A stretch of DNA of 7,310 nt, taken from Actinomycetota bacterium (GTDB lineage: Bacteria; Cyanobacteriota; Vampirovibrionia; Obscuribacterales; Obscuribacteraceae). Position numbers and translations under genes: made by a program. The notes beneath the pieces were generated by a model that saw only the letters and a program-made list of their open reading frames with translations, had not been told where the DNA came from and made no database searches. Location: contig CAJCIF010000021.1 in assembly GCA_903970355.1 (NCBI GenBank), positions 1 to 7,310 of the forward strand, given 5' to 3'. Numbering within the stretch: position 1 is the first letter of the stretch; each line of letters opens with the position of its first letter. This document shows, in pieces, positions 1 to 6,540 of this stretch.

Positions 1-68
1 CCTTCCGGCATCAACGAAACAAACCTCCCAATCTTGGTCGAAGTCCAGTCTCCAGGCATAACTCTCAT
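1..68 (-). CDS. start of an unrecognised gene, cut by the left window edge
   Basis: An ATG at 68-66 opens a frame of 22 codons with no stop before the window edge. The peptide begins MRVMPGDWTSTKIGRF and continues through VSLMPE. It is preceded by an AGGGAGG Shine-Dalgarno with an 8-base gap to the ATG, which is the main reason to believe in it. A second in-frame ATG lies at 59-57 but has poorer spacing. The visible residues do not match a family I know, and they show no hydrophobic signal-peptide core. The gene follows the copper ATPase in the same direction but is separated from it by a probable terminator and about 260 bases of leader, so it probably has its own promoter. Function cannot be given. 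The gene is inferred from the start signal and open frame only. Confidence 0.5.
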   Translation of the reverse strand, partial: MRVMPGDWTSTKIGRFVSLMPE

Positions 69-76
69 CGCCTTAC

Positions 77-82
77 CCTCCC
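77..82 (-). promoter_or_regulatory. ribosome binding site of the left-edge gene
   Basis: On the minus strand this reads GGGAGG, within a longer AGGGAGGG purine run, and ends 8 bases before the ATG at 68-66. It is one of the strongest Shine-Dalgarno matches in the window and decides the start of the partial gene at 68-1. Confidence 0.55.
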
Positions 83-95
83 TCTTTTTGTTAAT

Positions 96-125
96 GAATA
101 GGTGTCCGAATTGACGCTCCTATTC
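96..125 (-). repeat. 7-bp inverted repeat in the leader of the left-edge gene
   Basis: GAATAGG (96-102) and CCTATTC (119-125) are perfect inverted arms around a 16-base spacer, 28 bases upstream of the start codon of the partial gene at 68. The arms could form a hairpin in the 5' untranslated RNA just upstream of the ribosome binding site, or be half-sites for a dimeric regulator. A TTGACA hexamer on the minus strand just upstream (137-132) resembles a -35 box, but no good -10 follows it at 16-18 bases. A chance repeat of this size is possible. Confidence 0.3.
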
Positions 126-147
126 TGAATACGTGTCAAAAGCAAAA

Positions 148-160
148 AAGGTTCAACCTT
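148..160 (-). repeat. small palindrome followed by a T-run on the minus strand
   Basis: AAGGTT and AACCTT flank a single central base. Read on the minus strand the palindrome runs directly into six T residues. As RNA it would give only a 5-bp stem with a 3-base loop, which is weak for an intrinsic terminator. It could be a minor backup terminator downstream of the stronger hairpin at 250-296, or a regulator site. I give it low weight. Confidence 0.25.
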
Positions 161-182
161 CGGCGGCTAATTGGGCAAATTT

Positions 183-208
183 TTTTCTGACCAGCTGATT
201 TTCTGACC
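183..208. repeat. two direct copies of TTTTCTGACC, 16 bases apart
   Basis: TTTTCTGACC occurs at 183-192 and again at 199-208, with a CAGCTG palindrome at 192-197 between them. Read on the minus strand these are GGTCAGAAAA repeats, about 115-140 bases upstream of the start codon at 68. A 16-base period is roughly one and a half helical turns. This could be a tandem binding site for a regulator of the left-edge gene. No regulator is visible in the window, so the role is inference. Confidence 0.35.
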
Positions 209-249
209 GTTTAAGATTCCGGTTAGCTTGGTTCGGAAAGGCTACAGCA

Positions 250-296
250 GCTCTGCAAAACGCGGGCGCGCAAAGCTTGCCCACGTTTTTCAGAGC
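250..296 (-). terminator. GC-rich hairpin with A- and U-tracts, probable (bidirectional) operon terminator
   Basis: The outer arms GCTCTG (250-255) and CAGAGC (291-296) pair, as do AAAACG (257-262) and CGTTTT (284-289). Inside lies a GGGC/GCCC stem (264-267 with 279-282) and a three-base loop at 272-274. On the minus strand the core has seven consecutive pairs, including one G-U, preceded by AAAAA and followed by UUUU. On the plus strand the U-tract is UUUUU. This is the A-tract, GC stem, U-tract layout of an intrinsic terminator that can act in both directions. It begins about 35 bases after the stop codon of the copper ATPase, so it is the natural end of that transcript. An alternative is a dispersed palindromic repeat, which the single window cannot exclude. 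Confidence 0.65.
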
Positions 297-331
297 ATTT
301 TAAAAACGCATCTATATATATAAGGATGGTT

Positions 332-2653
332 TTAAAGTCTGAGAGATCTTAGCCGCAAGGCGTTCAAAATCACCGATATCGAACTCAAACTCATGGCGGC
401 GCTGGCAATCATTGGGTTCAGTAAAAGACCGTTGATTGGATAGAGAAGTCCGGCCGCAATTGGCACTGCAAGCAGGTTATAGCCAAAGGCCAGCATAAGA
501 TTCTCACGGATATTTTTCATCATACCGAGGCTTAAGTTTCTGCATCTGGCTAGCGCGGCAAGGTCGCCTTTAACAAGAACAATGCCTGCGTTTTGGATAG
601 CTACATCAGTGCCCGTACTCATAGCTATGCCAACATCAGCTTGGGCTAAAGCCGGTGCATCATTGATGCCATCCCCTGCCATTGCAACATGGTTCTTACC
701 AGTCTGCAGAGCCTCAATAATTTTCCCCTTTTCCGTCGGCAAAACTTCAGCAAAAACATCTATTATGCCAAGCGGCTTCGCGACAGCTGTGGCAGTAGAT
801 TTTGAGTCGCCCGTTAGCATCACAACTCGAAGCCCCTGGTTAAGAAAAGACCGAATGAAAGCAGCTGCCGAATCCTTAACGGGGTCGGATATCCCTAAGA
901 CAGCCACTTCCTGACCGTCTATAGATACATAAACAGCGGTTTCGCCATTCGTCTGAACGCGTTCCAATGCTTGCGAAAACAATGGACTTGCTTTGCGTTC
1001 ACCAAATATCATGGTGTAATTGCCAACCTGAATAGCCTTGTCGTCAATTTGCGCTTTTACACCACGCCCCGTAATTGATTCAAATTTCCTAGGGTCGGAA
1101 ACGGTCAATTTTCTCTCTCTGGCAAAGGCACAAACGGCGGAGGCAAGCGGATGTTCACTGCCTTTCTCGGCTGAAGCCGCCAGGCGCAAAATTTCGTTTT
1201 CTTCAAACCCATCTGATACGACAAACGTTGTAACTCTAGGTTTACCTTCCGTGAGCGTACCGGTTTTATCCACCACGTAGACATTCACAGTTTCCAAAAT
1301 TTGAAGGGCTTCTGCATTTCTCACTAAAACTCCAGCTGATGCGCCACGTCCAGTTGCGACCATGACAGACATTGGTATAGCCAGTCCGAGCGCGCAAGGG
1401 CAAGCGATGATCAGGACAGCAACAGAATTCACAAAGGCAAGATGGTAGTTACCACCAATGAATCCCCAGATGATGAATGTAAGGATGGCGATGCCGAAAA
1501 CTATTGGCACAAAGTAAGAAGCAACGCTATCGGCAAGGTTCTGAATAGGCGGTCTGCTGCGTTGGGCTTCGCTTACACTGCGTACAATCTGTGCCAAAAG
1601 GGAGTCTTCGCCAACCCTTTCTGCTCTTACGAGCATGGTGCCGTTTTGATTGATTGTTGCTCCGGTTACTTGATCTTCGATCTTTTTAGGAACAGGAACT
1701 GGTTCACCAGTAATCATTGATTCGTCCACTAAACCAGAACCATCAATGACCACACCATCCACTGGTATTTTCTCTCCAGGACGAATCCTTACGATATCGC
1801 CCACTTTTACCAACCCTATTGCGACATCTGTTTCAACACCATTAGGATCGACTCGACTTGCTGTTGGAGGGGCTAAATTCAGCAGGGATCGAATGGCGTC
1901 TCCTGTAGACCGTCTTGCAGCCAGTTCCAATACCTGCCCAAGCAGTGTGAGCGTGATAATCGCTGCTGCCGATTCAAAGTAAACATGTACATCACCTTCA
2001 ATTGGTGCACTTGCCATTAATACTTCAATTGTTGTTGCTGCACTTTTCAAATAAGCAGCAAGCACACCAGAGGTTATAAGCGTAAACATATTCAAGCTGC
2101 CGGAAGTAATGGACCGAAAAGCCTTCCGGTAAAACGGCCATCCACCCCATACAACGACTGGTGTCGCAATCAAAAATTGTCCGATCAGCATAACTCGTGT
2201 GTCTACCGGTAAATGCGCTCCAAACATATCCGACATTGCTACCAATAAAAGCGGCACAGTCAAAGCTGCCGAAATGAAAAGTCTTCGCTTAAGATCTACC
2301 AGTTCCTGATCGTCTTCTTCGGATCCATCAGGTTGAAGGCGCTCCAATGCCATGCCACAAATTGGACAATCACCGGGTTTGTCTTGTACTACTTCCGGAT
2401 GCATGGGACATGTGTATTTGGCTGGGGCAGAACTCTTTTTTTGGCCCGGTTTGGAATGCAAAGGTTCGGCTGGTGCATCCCAATGCACTGGTTTTACGAA
2501 ACTTGCTGGATCCGCTTTGAATTTTGTAGCACAGGAATCGCTACAAAAATAATAAGTGCTTCCATGGTACTCATGAATGCTGTGTGCGGAATCCACAGCC
2601 ACTTCCATGCCGCACACCGGGTCTTTTGTTATGTTTTCGCGAGCGATATTCAA
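332..2653 (-). CDS. copper/silver-exporting P1B-type ATPase with YHS and heavy-metal-binding N-terminus
   Basis: A 773-residue inner-membrane pump that uses ATP to export monovalent copper or silver. The N-terminus holds a YHS domain (residues 11-52, DPVCGM with Cys14, Cys37 and Cys41). A heavy-metal-binding domain follows (79-103, CPMHPEV and CPICGM), not the usual HMA domain. Hydrophobic segments start near residue 125. TGEP lies at 315-318, the CPC transport site at 418-420 (IACPCALG), the phosphorylated Asp in DKTGT at 462, the HP of the nucleotide domain at 501-502 and GDGIND at 660-665. The last helices carry YN (725-726) and MSLSS (754-758). CPC, YN and MxxSS are the known Cu(I)/Ag(I) P1B-1 signature, so zinc or cadmium is unlikely. 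The start is TTG; the next ATG would cut off the first YHS cysteine. A GAGG site overlapping the upstream stop supports TTG. No copper regulator or chaperone lies beside it. CopA/SilP-like is the best name. Confidence 0.95.
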   Translation of the reverse strand: MNIARENITKDPVCGMEVAVDSAHSIHEYHGSTYYFCSDSCATKFKADPASFVKPVHWDAPAEPLHSKPGQKKSSAPAKYTCPMHPEVVQDKPGDCPICGMALERLQPDGSEEDDQELVDLKRRLFISAALTVPLLLVAMSDMFGAHLPVDTRVMLIGQFLIATPVVVWGGWPFYRKAFRSITSGSLNMFTLITSGVLAAYLKSAATTIEVLMASAPIEGDVHVYFESAAAIITLTLLGQVLELAARRSTGDAIRSLLNLAPPTASRVDPNGVETDVAIGLVKVGDIVRIRPGEKIPVDGVVIDGSGLVDESMITGEPVPVPKKIEDQVTGATINQNGTMLVRAERVGEDSLLAQIVRSVSEAQRSRPPIQNLADSVASYFVPIVFGIAILTFIIWGFIGGNYHLAFVNSVAVLIIACPCALGLAIPMSVMVATGRGASAGVLVRNAEALQILETVNVYVVDKTGTLTEGKPRVTTFVVSDGFEENEILRLAASAEKGSEHPLASAVCAFARERKLTVSDPRKFESITGRGVKAQIDDKAIQVGNYTMIFGERKASPLFSQALERVQTNGETAVYVSIDGQEVAVLGISDPVKDSAAAFIRSFLNQGLRVVMLTGDSKSTATAVAKPLGIIDVFAEVLPTEKGKIIEALQTGKNHVAMAGDGINDAPALAQADVGIAMSTGTDVAIQNAGIVLVKGDLAALARCRNLSLGMMKNIRENLMLAFGYNLLAVPIAAGLLYPINGLLLNPMIASAAMSLSSISVILNALRLRSLRL

Positions 2654-2659
2654 AACTCG

Positions 2660-2663
2660 CCTC
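2660..2663 (-). promoter_or_regulatory. ribosome binding site of the copper ATPase, overlapping the upstream stop codon
   Basis: The minus strand reads TGAGG, in which the TGA stop of the 215-residue protein shares bases with a GAGG Shine-Dalgarno. Six bases then separate it from the TTG start at 2653. The arrangement supports the TTG start and implies that ATPase translation is coupled to the upstream gene. Confidence 0.6.
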
Positions 2664-3309
2664 AGCGTAAAGCTAGTGTTGCTCCGAACGATTGTCTCAA
2701 CTGGTTGTTGAAGATTCGCATCTGATGCCTGAAGACAATCGTATCTCCGAGATAGTCCTTAATGGCATTGCCATTAGAAAGACCATTCAAGAATTGGTCT
2801 GGACTCGTTGCACAATAATCGAAGAGTTCTTTCTCACCCAGTTGAACAATGTCATTACGAGGAACACCAGCCAATGCCATAGCATCAGGCTTGCCGGTTC
2901 TTGCCAGGGCATTGAGAGCTCCCAGGATAATTTGCCAGGCTTGCTTTTCAATTGCACTATCTACTTTCTGCGCAAATGGACTATCATGCCCAGCCTGCAA
3001 GGTAACCCCTAATAAAAGCTTGATAGTTTGCAGTGATGGAGTGAGTGGAGCTGCTGTTTTCAGCATCCCAGAACGTGAACTATCGATGAGAGGTTTCAGA
3101 TTGTAGTTAGTGTCGAAAATGGCTACTACAAGAAGCGTTTCTTCTTCCAACTTCATTTTGACGCCCTGAATATTTGTTGCCTGAACCTTTGAGGCAGCTT
3201 CCAGAAAAGTCGACCATTTTGATTGGAGACCTGAATCTGCCGGCAATCTTTCCACAAAGGAAGACAGATTTTGTTGTATTTCCAAGTTGAGTCTATTGCT
3301 GCTAGGCAT
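2662..3309 (-). CDS. uncharacterised 215-residue protein in the operon
   Basis: I do not recognise this protein. It is predicted to be soluble: there is no signal peptide and no membrane-length hydrophobic run. Residues 1-45 look helical and polar. A short beta-like stretch ([11 protein letters not shown], about 56-66) follows, then a mostly helical remainder including a hydrophobic segment ([12 protein letters not shown]). It has no paired cysteines or histidine cluster to suggest metal binding, and no nucleotide-binding loop. The ATG start lies 3 bases after the stop of the hydrolase gene, and the stop overlaps the ribosome binding site of the copper ATPase, so it is firmly embedded in the operon. 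No strong Shine-Dalgarno precedes it; an AAGG lies about 17 bases upstream, so it may rely on coupled translation. That it is a real gene is well supported by context and length. Its job is unknown. Confidence 0.85.
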   Translation of the reverse strand: MPSSNRLNLEIQQNLSSFVERLPADSGLQSKWSTFLEAASKVQATNIQGVKMKLEEETLLVVAIFDTNYNLKPLIDSSRSGMLKTAAPLTPSLQTIKLLLGVTLQAGHDSPFAQKVDSAIEKQAWQIILGALNALARTGKPDAMALAGVPRNDIVQLGEKELFDYCATSPDQFLNGLSNGNAIKDYLGDTIVFRHQMRIFNNQLRQSFGATLALR

Positions 3310-3312
3310 GGC

Positions 3313-4206
3313 TTATGCTGTGGCTGCCTTTGCTACATTGGCAATACGGGTCACAAACTGGCCAGTATATTGTGCAACTTGATCTTTGCAGAGATCGAGC
3401 GTCAAGACGTGATCGCAACCGGTGAGCCAGTGCATGGTCTTATCTTCGGATCCAATCAAGTTATAGGCTTCGGCTGGATTGTTGATACTCACTATGGTGT
3501 CTTCAAAGCTGGCGATTATCATAACTGGTGTTGTTATTGTATGCGCCTTCTTCAAGAAAACGTCGATCATCATCCACAACTGAGCTAGAGATCCCCAATA
3601 CGTTCTGAAAAGACCAAATTCATTGCTTTCACCGCTAGCAGCCGCTTCAATTGCTTTGGTGATCTGTCGTTGCAATCGCGGATCTCGCAAGCCATAAGGT
3701 GCCTCTTCCGTCCAGTAAAGATTATGGCCAAATAGATCAAGCAAAATGAGCGGACGAATTGCTCTTTGAAAAGCGCGCGAGTGCGTTACAGCATTCCCAT
3801 GCATATCGTAATGCAATGTTGGCGAAAGCATGACGATACCACTCAGGTCTTCTTCGAGAGAAAGCAGTGCTGAAAGTATTGCGCCCATTGAAAGTCCGGC
3901 AGCAAAAATTTGTTCGCAGCCTTGATCACGCAGTTTTCTTGCGCCTTGACGAGATGCCTCAAGCCATTCTTGCCAGGTTTTTGCGAGCAATTCTTTGTGC
4001 GTGCCACCATGTCCTGGTAAGACCGGCACCTCAACTTTATAGCCAAGTCGTTTCATTTGGCGCATAACTGGTCGCATTTCATCCGGCATACCGGTTAGTC
4101 CATGCAAAAGAAGAACACCCACTTTCTCGGCACCACTTGCCGGGCTCGCAGTGTCGGTTTTGGAAGGTAGTTCGGCTGAAGCTGCGCTCATATTAGGTAG
4201 ACTCAT
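3313..4206 (-). CDS. alpha/beta hydrolase, carboxylesterase/monoacylglycerol-lipase type
   Basis: A 297-residue serine hydrolase probably acting on small esters or monoacylglycerols. After a poorly conserved first 28 residues comes a beta strand ending in the HG oxyanion motif (LLLHGLTG, residues 32-39). GHGGTH follows at 65-70 and the nucleophile elbow GLSMG at 104-108, with Ser106 as nucleophile. The likely acid is Asp236 in SFEDTIVS, and the likely catalytic His is His266 in CDHVLTLD. Order and spacing match the Est30-like esterase family. I start it at the ATG that overlaps the upstream phosphatase stop (TAATG). A TTG at 4257 would add 17 residues (314 in all) but overlap the phosphatase by 52 bases. 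A third choice is ATG at 4191. None has a good Shine-Dalgarno, so coupled translation is likely. There is no clear signal peptide, so a cytoplasmic location is inferred. The substrate is unknown. Confidence 0.88.
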   Translation of the reverse strand: MSLPNMSAASAELPSKTDTASPASGAEKVGVLLLHGLTGMPDEMRPVMRQMKRLGYKVEVPVLPGHGGTHKELLAKTWQEWLEASRQGARKLRDQGCEQIFAAGLSMGAILSALLSLEEDLSGIVMLSPTLHYDMHGNAVTHSRAFQRAIRPLILLDLFGHNLYWTEEAPYGLRDPRLQRQITKAIEAAASGESNEFGLFRTYWGSLAQLWMMIDVFLKKAHTITTPVMIIASFEDTIVSINNPAEAYNLIGSEDKTMHWLTGCDHVLTLDLCKDQVAQYTGQFVTRIANVAKAATA

Positions 4207-4907
4207 TAAGAAGGGGAAGCGTGCAAAGATTCCGTTAATGATGCCTTTTCGAGCCAACTCTCTAAAGTTGCTCGAATTGACAAGAAGCTATCGAAAGGAT
4301 TGTACTGGATAGACTGCTCGTTGCAATACTTCGCCAATTTAGATTTTGCGAATAATAGATTGGCTTCTTTTGCCCAACAAAAATCGCTCGATCCATCACC
4401 AATGACAACGCTTATTTTTGGCTGCCCATCAGGTTCTAGCAATTTGCACTTACAAACGCCGATTTGGCAGTTGTCTTCTTGTGCATAGGGAAAATGCAAA
4501 GAAAGATTATCATCAACCTCCTCGAGGCGATTAGCAAAAACGTGATCTACCTTTACTCCTTCGCGGGCCAAAAGATAGTGAATAACTCGATCTAATCCAT
4601 CACTGACGACATTGAAAACAAAGCCTTTGTCTTTGCACCACGAAACGAAATCAACAAATGTCGGTTCGAAATGAACTTCACTAAGTGCGGCTTCCACCGC
4701 TTTCCATCCGCCTTTTATCAAGGCAACCTGTGATCCCATACACTGACGCGAATTGATTTCGCCGGCATCCCAACGTTTTTCAATTTCGTGCCATGAAGGA
4801 TCAGCCAGCTTTTCGAGCAGAAAATCGGTTGAATCGAAAGTAGTTATGGTGCCATCGAAGTCACAAAATATTTCGACAACAGGAGCTTTGTTTAGCTTCG
4901 TTTGCAT
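4206..4907 (-). CDS. HAD-IB family phosphatase, MtnX/PHOSPHO-like
   Basis: A 233-residue cytoplasmic phosphatase of the haloacid dehalogenase superfamily. Motif I is DFDGTIT with nucleophile Asp16 and acid Asp18. Motif II is Ser102 in VVSDG, motif III is a Lys in the C-K-C-K stretch at 152-155, and motif IV is IGDGSSDFC with Asp171 and Asp175. The helical cap lies between motifs I and II, as in subclass IB. Length and layout, including a Cys-rich patch before motif III, resemble MtnX, the methionine-salvage phosphatase. The GDGSSDFC motif also recalls the PHOSPHO1 phosphoethanolamine/phosphocholine phosphatases in the same superfamily branch, and a phosphoserine-type substrate is possible. 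The ATG start overlaps the end of the aminotransferase by 16 bases and has no clear Shine-Dalgarno. The stop shares one base with the hydrolase ATG. Other mtn genes are absent here, so the symbol mtnX is withheld. Confidence 0.88.
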   Translation of the reverse strand: MQTKLNKAPVVEIFCDFDGTITTFDSTDFLLEKLADPSWHEIEKRWDAGEINSRQCMGSQVALIKGGWKAVEAALSEVHFEPTFVDFVSWCKDKGFVFNVVSDGLDRVIHYLLAREGVKVDHVFANRLEEVDDNLSLHFPYAQEDNCQIGVCKCKLLEPDGQPKISVVIGDGSSDFCWAKEANLLFAKSKLAKYCNEQSIQYNPFDSFLSIRATLESWLEKASLTESLHASPS

Positions 4908-6391
4908 TCAGTGATCAACAGGTCGAGAGCATCGTGGGCCAGGTCCATTTCCTGTTTGGATATTTCAAGCGATGGCGCCAGGGTAACCACATTTTTATAG
5001 TAGCCACCTATGTCGAGAACTAGTCCCATCTTCTTGCCGTTTACTACCATGTTACCTTCCAGTCCGCGTTGGAACATGCGGTCGGCTAAACCACGGCTTG
5101 GCGTAAATCCATCGGCTTCGCACATTTCCATGCGTAGGGCCAATCCCATACCGTCAACATCACCCACTTCAGGATGGCGTTTCTTCAAATCTTGCAGAAG
5201 GTTCAAGAAGTAAGCACCCTTTTCAGTGACCTTTGTTTCCCAATCGCTTTCTCTGTAGATCTTCATAACTTCAAGACCCGTTGCCGTGCCAAGACTGTTG
5301 GAAGAGAAAGTTGAGTGAGTTGAACCAGGTCCAAATTTTTCAGGGCTGATCAAATGCTCTTTTGCCCAGATTCCGGAGAGCGGGTTGAGACCGTTTGTAA
5401 GCGCCTTGCCAAACACCATGATATCGGGAGTGATACCAACGTTTTCAGCAGCCCACAACTTGCCGGTTCTGAAAAAGCCCATTTGGATTTCATCATCAAC
5501 GAGCAAAATACCGTATTCGCGGCATATTTTTGCCAGCCGTTCAAAGTAACCTTTAGGCGGTACGACATAACCACCTGTCCCTTGAACTACTTCAATAAAG
5601 AAAGAGCCAAATTCAGCTTTCTTCGTTTTCGGGTTCCAGGTGCCTGTGTATTCATGTTCGAACTTACGTTCAATTTGTTGAACGCAATAAAGATTGCAAG
5701 TTTCAACTTTTTTATCGTAAGGACATCTGAAACAGTATGGATAGGGGACAAACTCGGCTCTATCTCCGAATTCACCATAAGCTTCTCTATAACGATAAGA
5801 AGAAGTTATAGCTGAGGCTGCCAAGGTACGTCCGTGGTAACCACCTTCGAATGCCAGTTGACGGCTCTTGCCAGTTGTTTTACGAACCAATTTGAGAGCG
5901 TCTTCGACTGCCTGTGCGCCGCCTACGTTAAAGTGGACGCGCCCCTTTTCATCAAATGATTTTTGAGCACTATCGACAAGCTTTTCAGCCAGTTCTATCT
6001 TTTCGCGGTGCAAATATTGCGATGCTACTTGGGGCAATTTGTCGATTTGTTTTTTTAACGCGTTGTTTACACGCTCATTGCCATATCCCAAATTGACGGC
6101 CGAATACCACATTTGTAGATCCAAATAGGGTGTATCGTACCCATCGAACATATAGCTCCCAGAGCACGTTTCGAATATCTTTGGACGTTCGGCATAGTGA
6201 ACTGTATCGCCATGTGAACAAACTTCGTTTTCAATTGCTAATAATCGATCTTCTTCTTGAGCAACTGGATCATTTGTTGCAGGAAGGCTCACTTCCCTTG
6301 ACAGCACATCCGGTACCGCAGTGATTGAAGGCACTGCGTGCAAACCCGCTCCCGCTGCCGAAGTTCCTGCTACTGATTTTTCTATAGCCAC
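4892..6391 (-). CDS. class III PLP-dependent aminotransferase (aspartate aminotransferase family)
   Basis: A fold-type I transaminase of about 499 residues that moves an amino group between an amine or amino acid and a keto acid using pyridoxal phosphate. Family features, numbered from this start, are the phosphate-binding region NVGGAQAVEDA (155-165), GGYHGRT (183-189), the cofactor-binding acid in DDEIQMGF (299-306), the PLP lysine in FGKALTNG (Lys329) and STFSSN (360-365). GABA, ornithine, lysine and 2-aminoacid:pyruvate transaminases share this fold, so the substrate is not determined. Two features stand out: an Ala/Ser/Val-rich extension of about 50 residues before the conserved domain, and the cysteine pattern CFRC...C...C (220, 223, 232, 236). 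I chose GTG at 6391 because GGGAG lies 8 bases upstream. GTG at 6409 would add six residues but has no such site. It appears to be the first gene of the operon. Confidence 0.9.
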   Translation of the reverse strand: MAIEKSVAGTSAAGAGLHAVPSITAVPDVLSREVSLPATNDPVAQEEDRLLAIENEVCSHGDTVHYAERPKIFETCSGSYMFDGYDTPYLDLQMWYSAVNLGYGNERVNNALKKQIDKLPQVASQYLHREKIELAEKLVDSAQKSFDEKGRVHFNVGGAQAVEDALKLVRKTTGKSRQLAFEGGYHGRTLAASAITSSYRYREAYGEFGDRAEFVPYPYCFRCPYDKKVETCNLYCVQQIERKFEHEYTGTWNPKTKKAEFGSFFIEVVQGTGGYVVPPKGYFERLAKICREYGILLVDDEIQMGFFRTGKLWAAENVGITPDIMVFGKALTNGLNPLSGIWAKEHLISPEKFGPGSTHSTFSSNSLGTATGLEVMKIYRESDWETKVTEKGAYFLNLLQDLKKRHPEVGDVDGMGLALRMEMCEADGFTPSRGLADRMFQRGLEGNMVVNGKKMGLVLDIGGYYKNVVTLAPSLEISKQEMDLAHDALDLLITECKRS

Positions 6392-6399
6392 CGAGAAAT

Positions 6400-6404
6400 C
6401 TCCC
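6400..6404 (-). promoter_or_regulatory. ribosome binding site that sets the aminotransferase start
   Basis: The minus strand reads GGGAG, followed by 8 bases and a GTG at 6391-6389. The site lies inside the coding region that would result from the alternative GTG at 6409, which itself lacks a purine-rich site upstream. This favours the shorter form of the protein. Confidence 0.5.
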
Positions 6405-6448
6405 AACACAAAAATGCCAATGTTCTTCTAATCCCACAATATCTGAGC

Positions 6449-6465
6449 AACCTTGCAGCAAGCTT
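6449..6465. repeat. imperfect dyad upstream of the aminotransferase
   Basis: AACCTTG (6449-6455) and CAAGCTT (6459-6465) pair with one mismatch around a three-base centre, about 60-75 bases upstream of the GTG at 6391. Possible roles are an operator or a leader-RNA hairpin for the operon. No T-run follows it, so it is not a terminator. The region also should hold the operon promoter, but I find no convincing pair of -35 and -10 boxes. Confidence 0.25.
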
Positions 6466-6472
6466 ACAGACG

Positions 6473-6488
6473 TAGGAAGTCTTTCCTA
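6473..6488. repeat. 6-bp perfect dyad TAGGAA/TTCCTA between kinase and aminotransferase
   Basis: TAGGAA (6473-6478) and TTCCTA (6483-6488) form a perfect dyad with a four-base loop, about 50 bases after the kinase stop and 80 bases before the aminotransferase start. Neither strand has a T-run after it, so it is a poor intrinsic terminator. It may be a regulator half-site pair or a chance palindrome. Apart from this and the neighbouring dyad, the gap from 6392 to 6540 holds the ribosome binding site and nothing else I can name. Confidence 0.3.
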
Positions 6489-6540
6489 AGTAGCAAATAA
6501 CTATTAGAAAAATGCTTTGAAAGGTGCGATTTAACGAATA

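Noticed and set aside
132..137. TTGACA on the minus strand as a -35 box
   Set aside because: No -10-like hexamer is found 16-18 bases downstream, so a promoter call is not supported by the sequence alone.
311..322. TATATATATATA-like stretch as a plus-strand promoter
   Set aside because: It has no -35 partner and no plausible plus-strand gene follows. The ATG just downstream opens only a few codons before a stop.
582..914. Open frame of 110 codons on the plus strand
   Set aside because: It is antisense to the conserved nucleotide-binding part of the ATPase (GDGIND region). The open reading reflects the codon pattern of the real gene.
2333..2725. Open frame of 130 codons on the plus strand
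   Set aside because: It lies antisense to the well-supported copper ATPase N-terminus and its junction with the next gene. Its translation is rich in Cys, Phe and Trp with no recognisable domain, as expected for a shadow frame.
4206..4907. Naming the phosphatase mtnX
   Set aside because: The resemblance is to the whole HAD-IB branch, and no other methionine-salvage gene is in the window, so the exact substrate cannot be assigned.
5354..5815. Open frame of 153 codons on the plus strand
   Set aside because: It is entirely antisense to the aminotransferase core, which has all family motifs. The product has no recognisable features.
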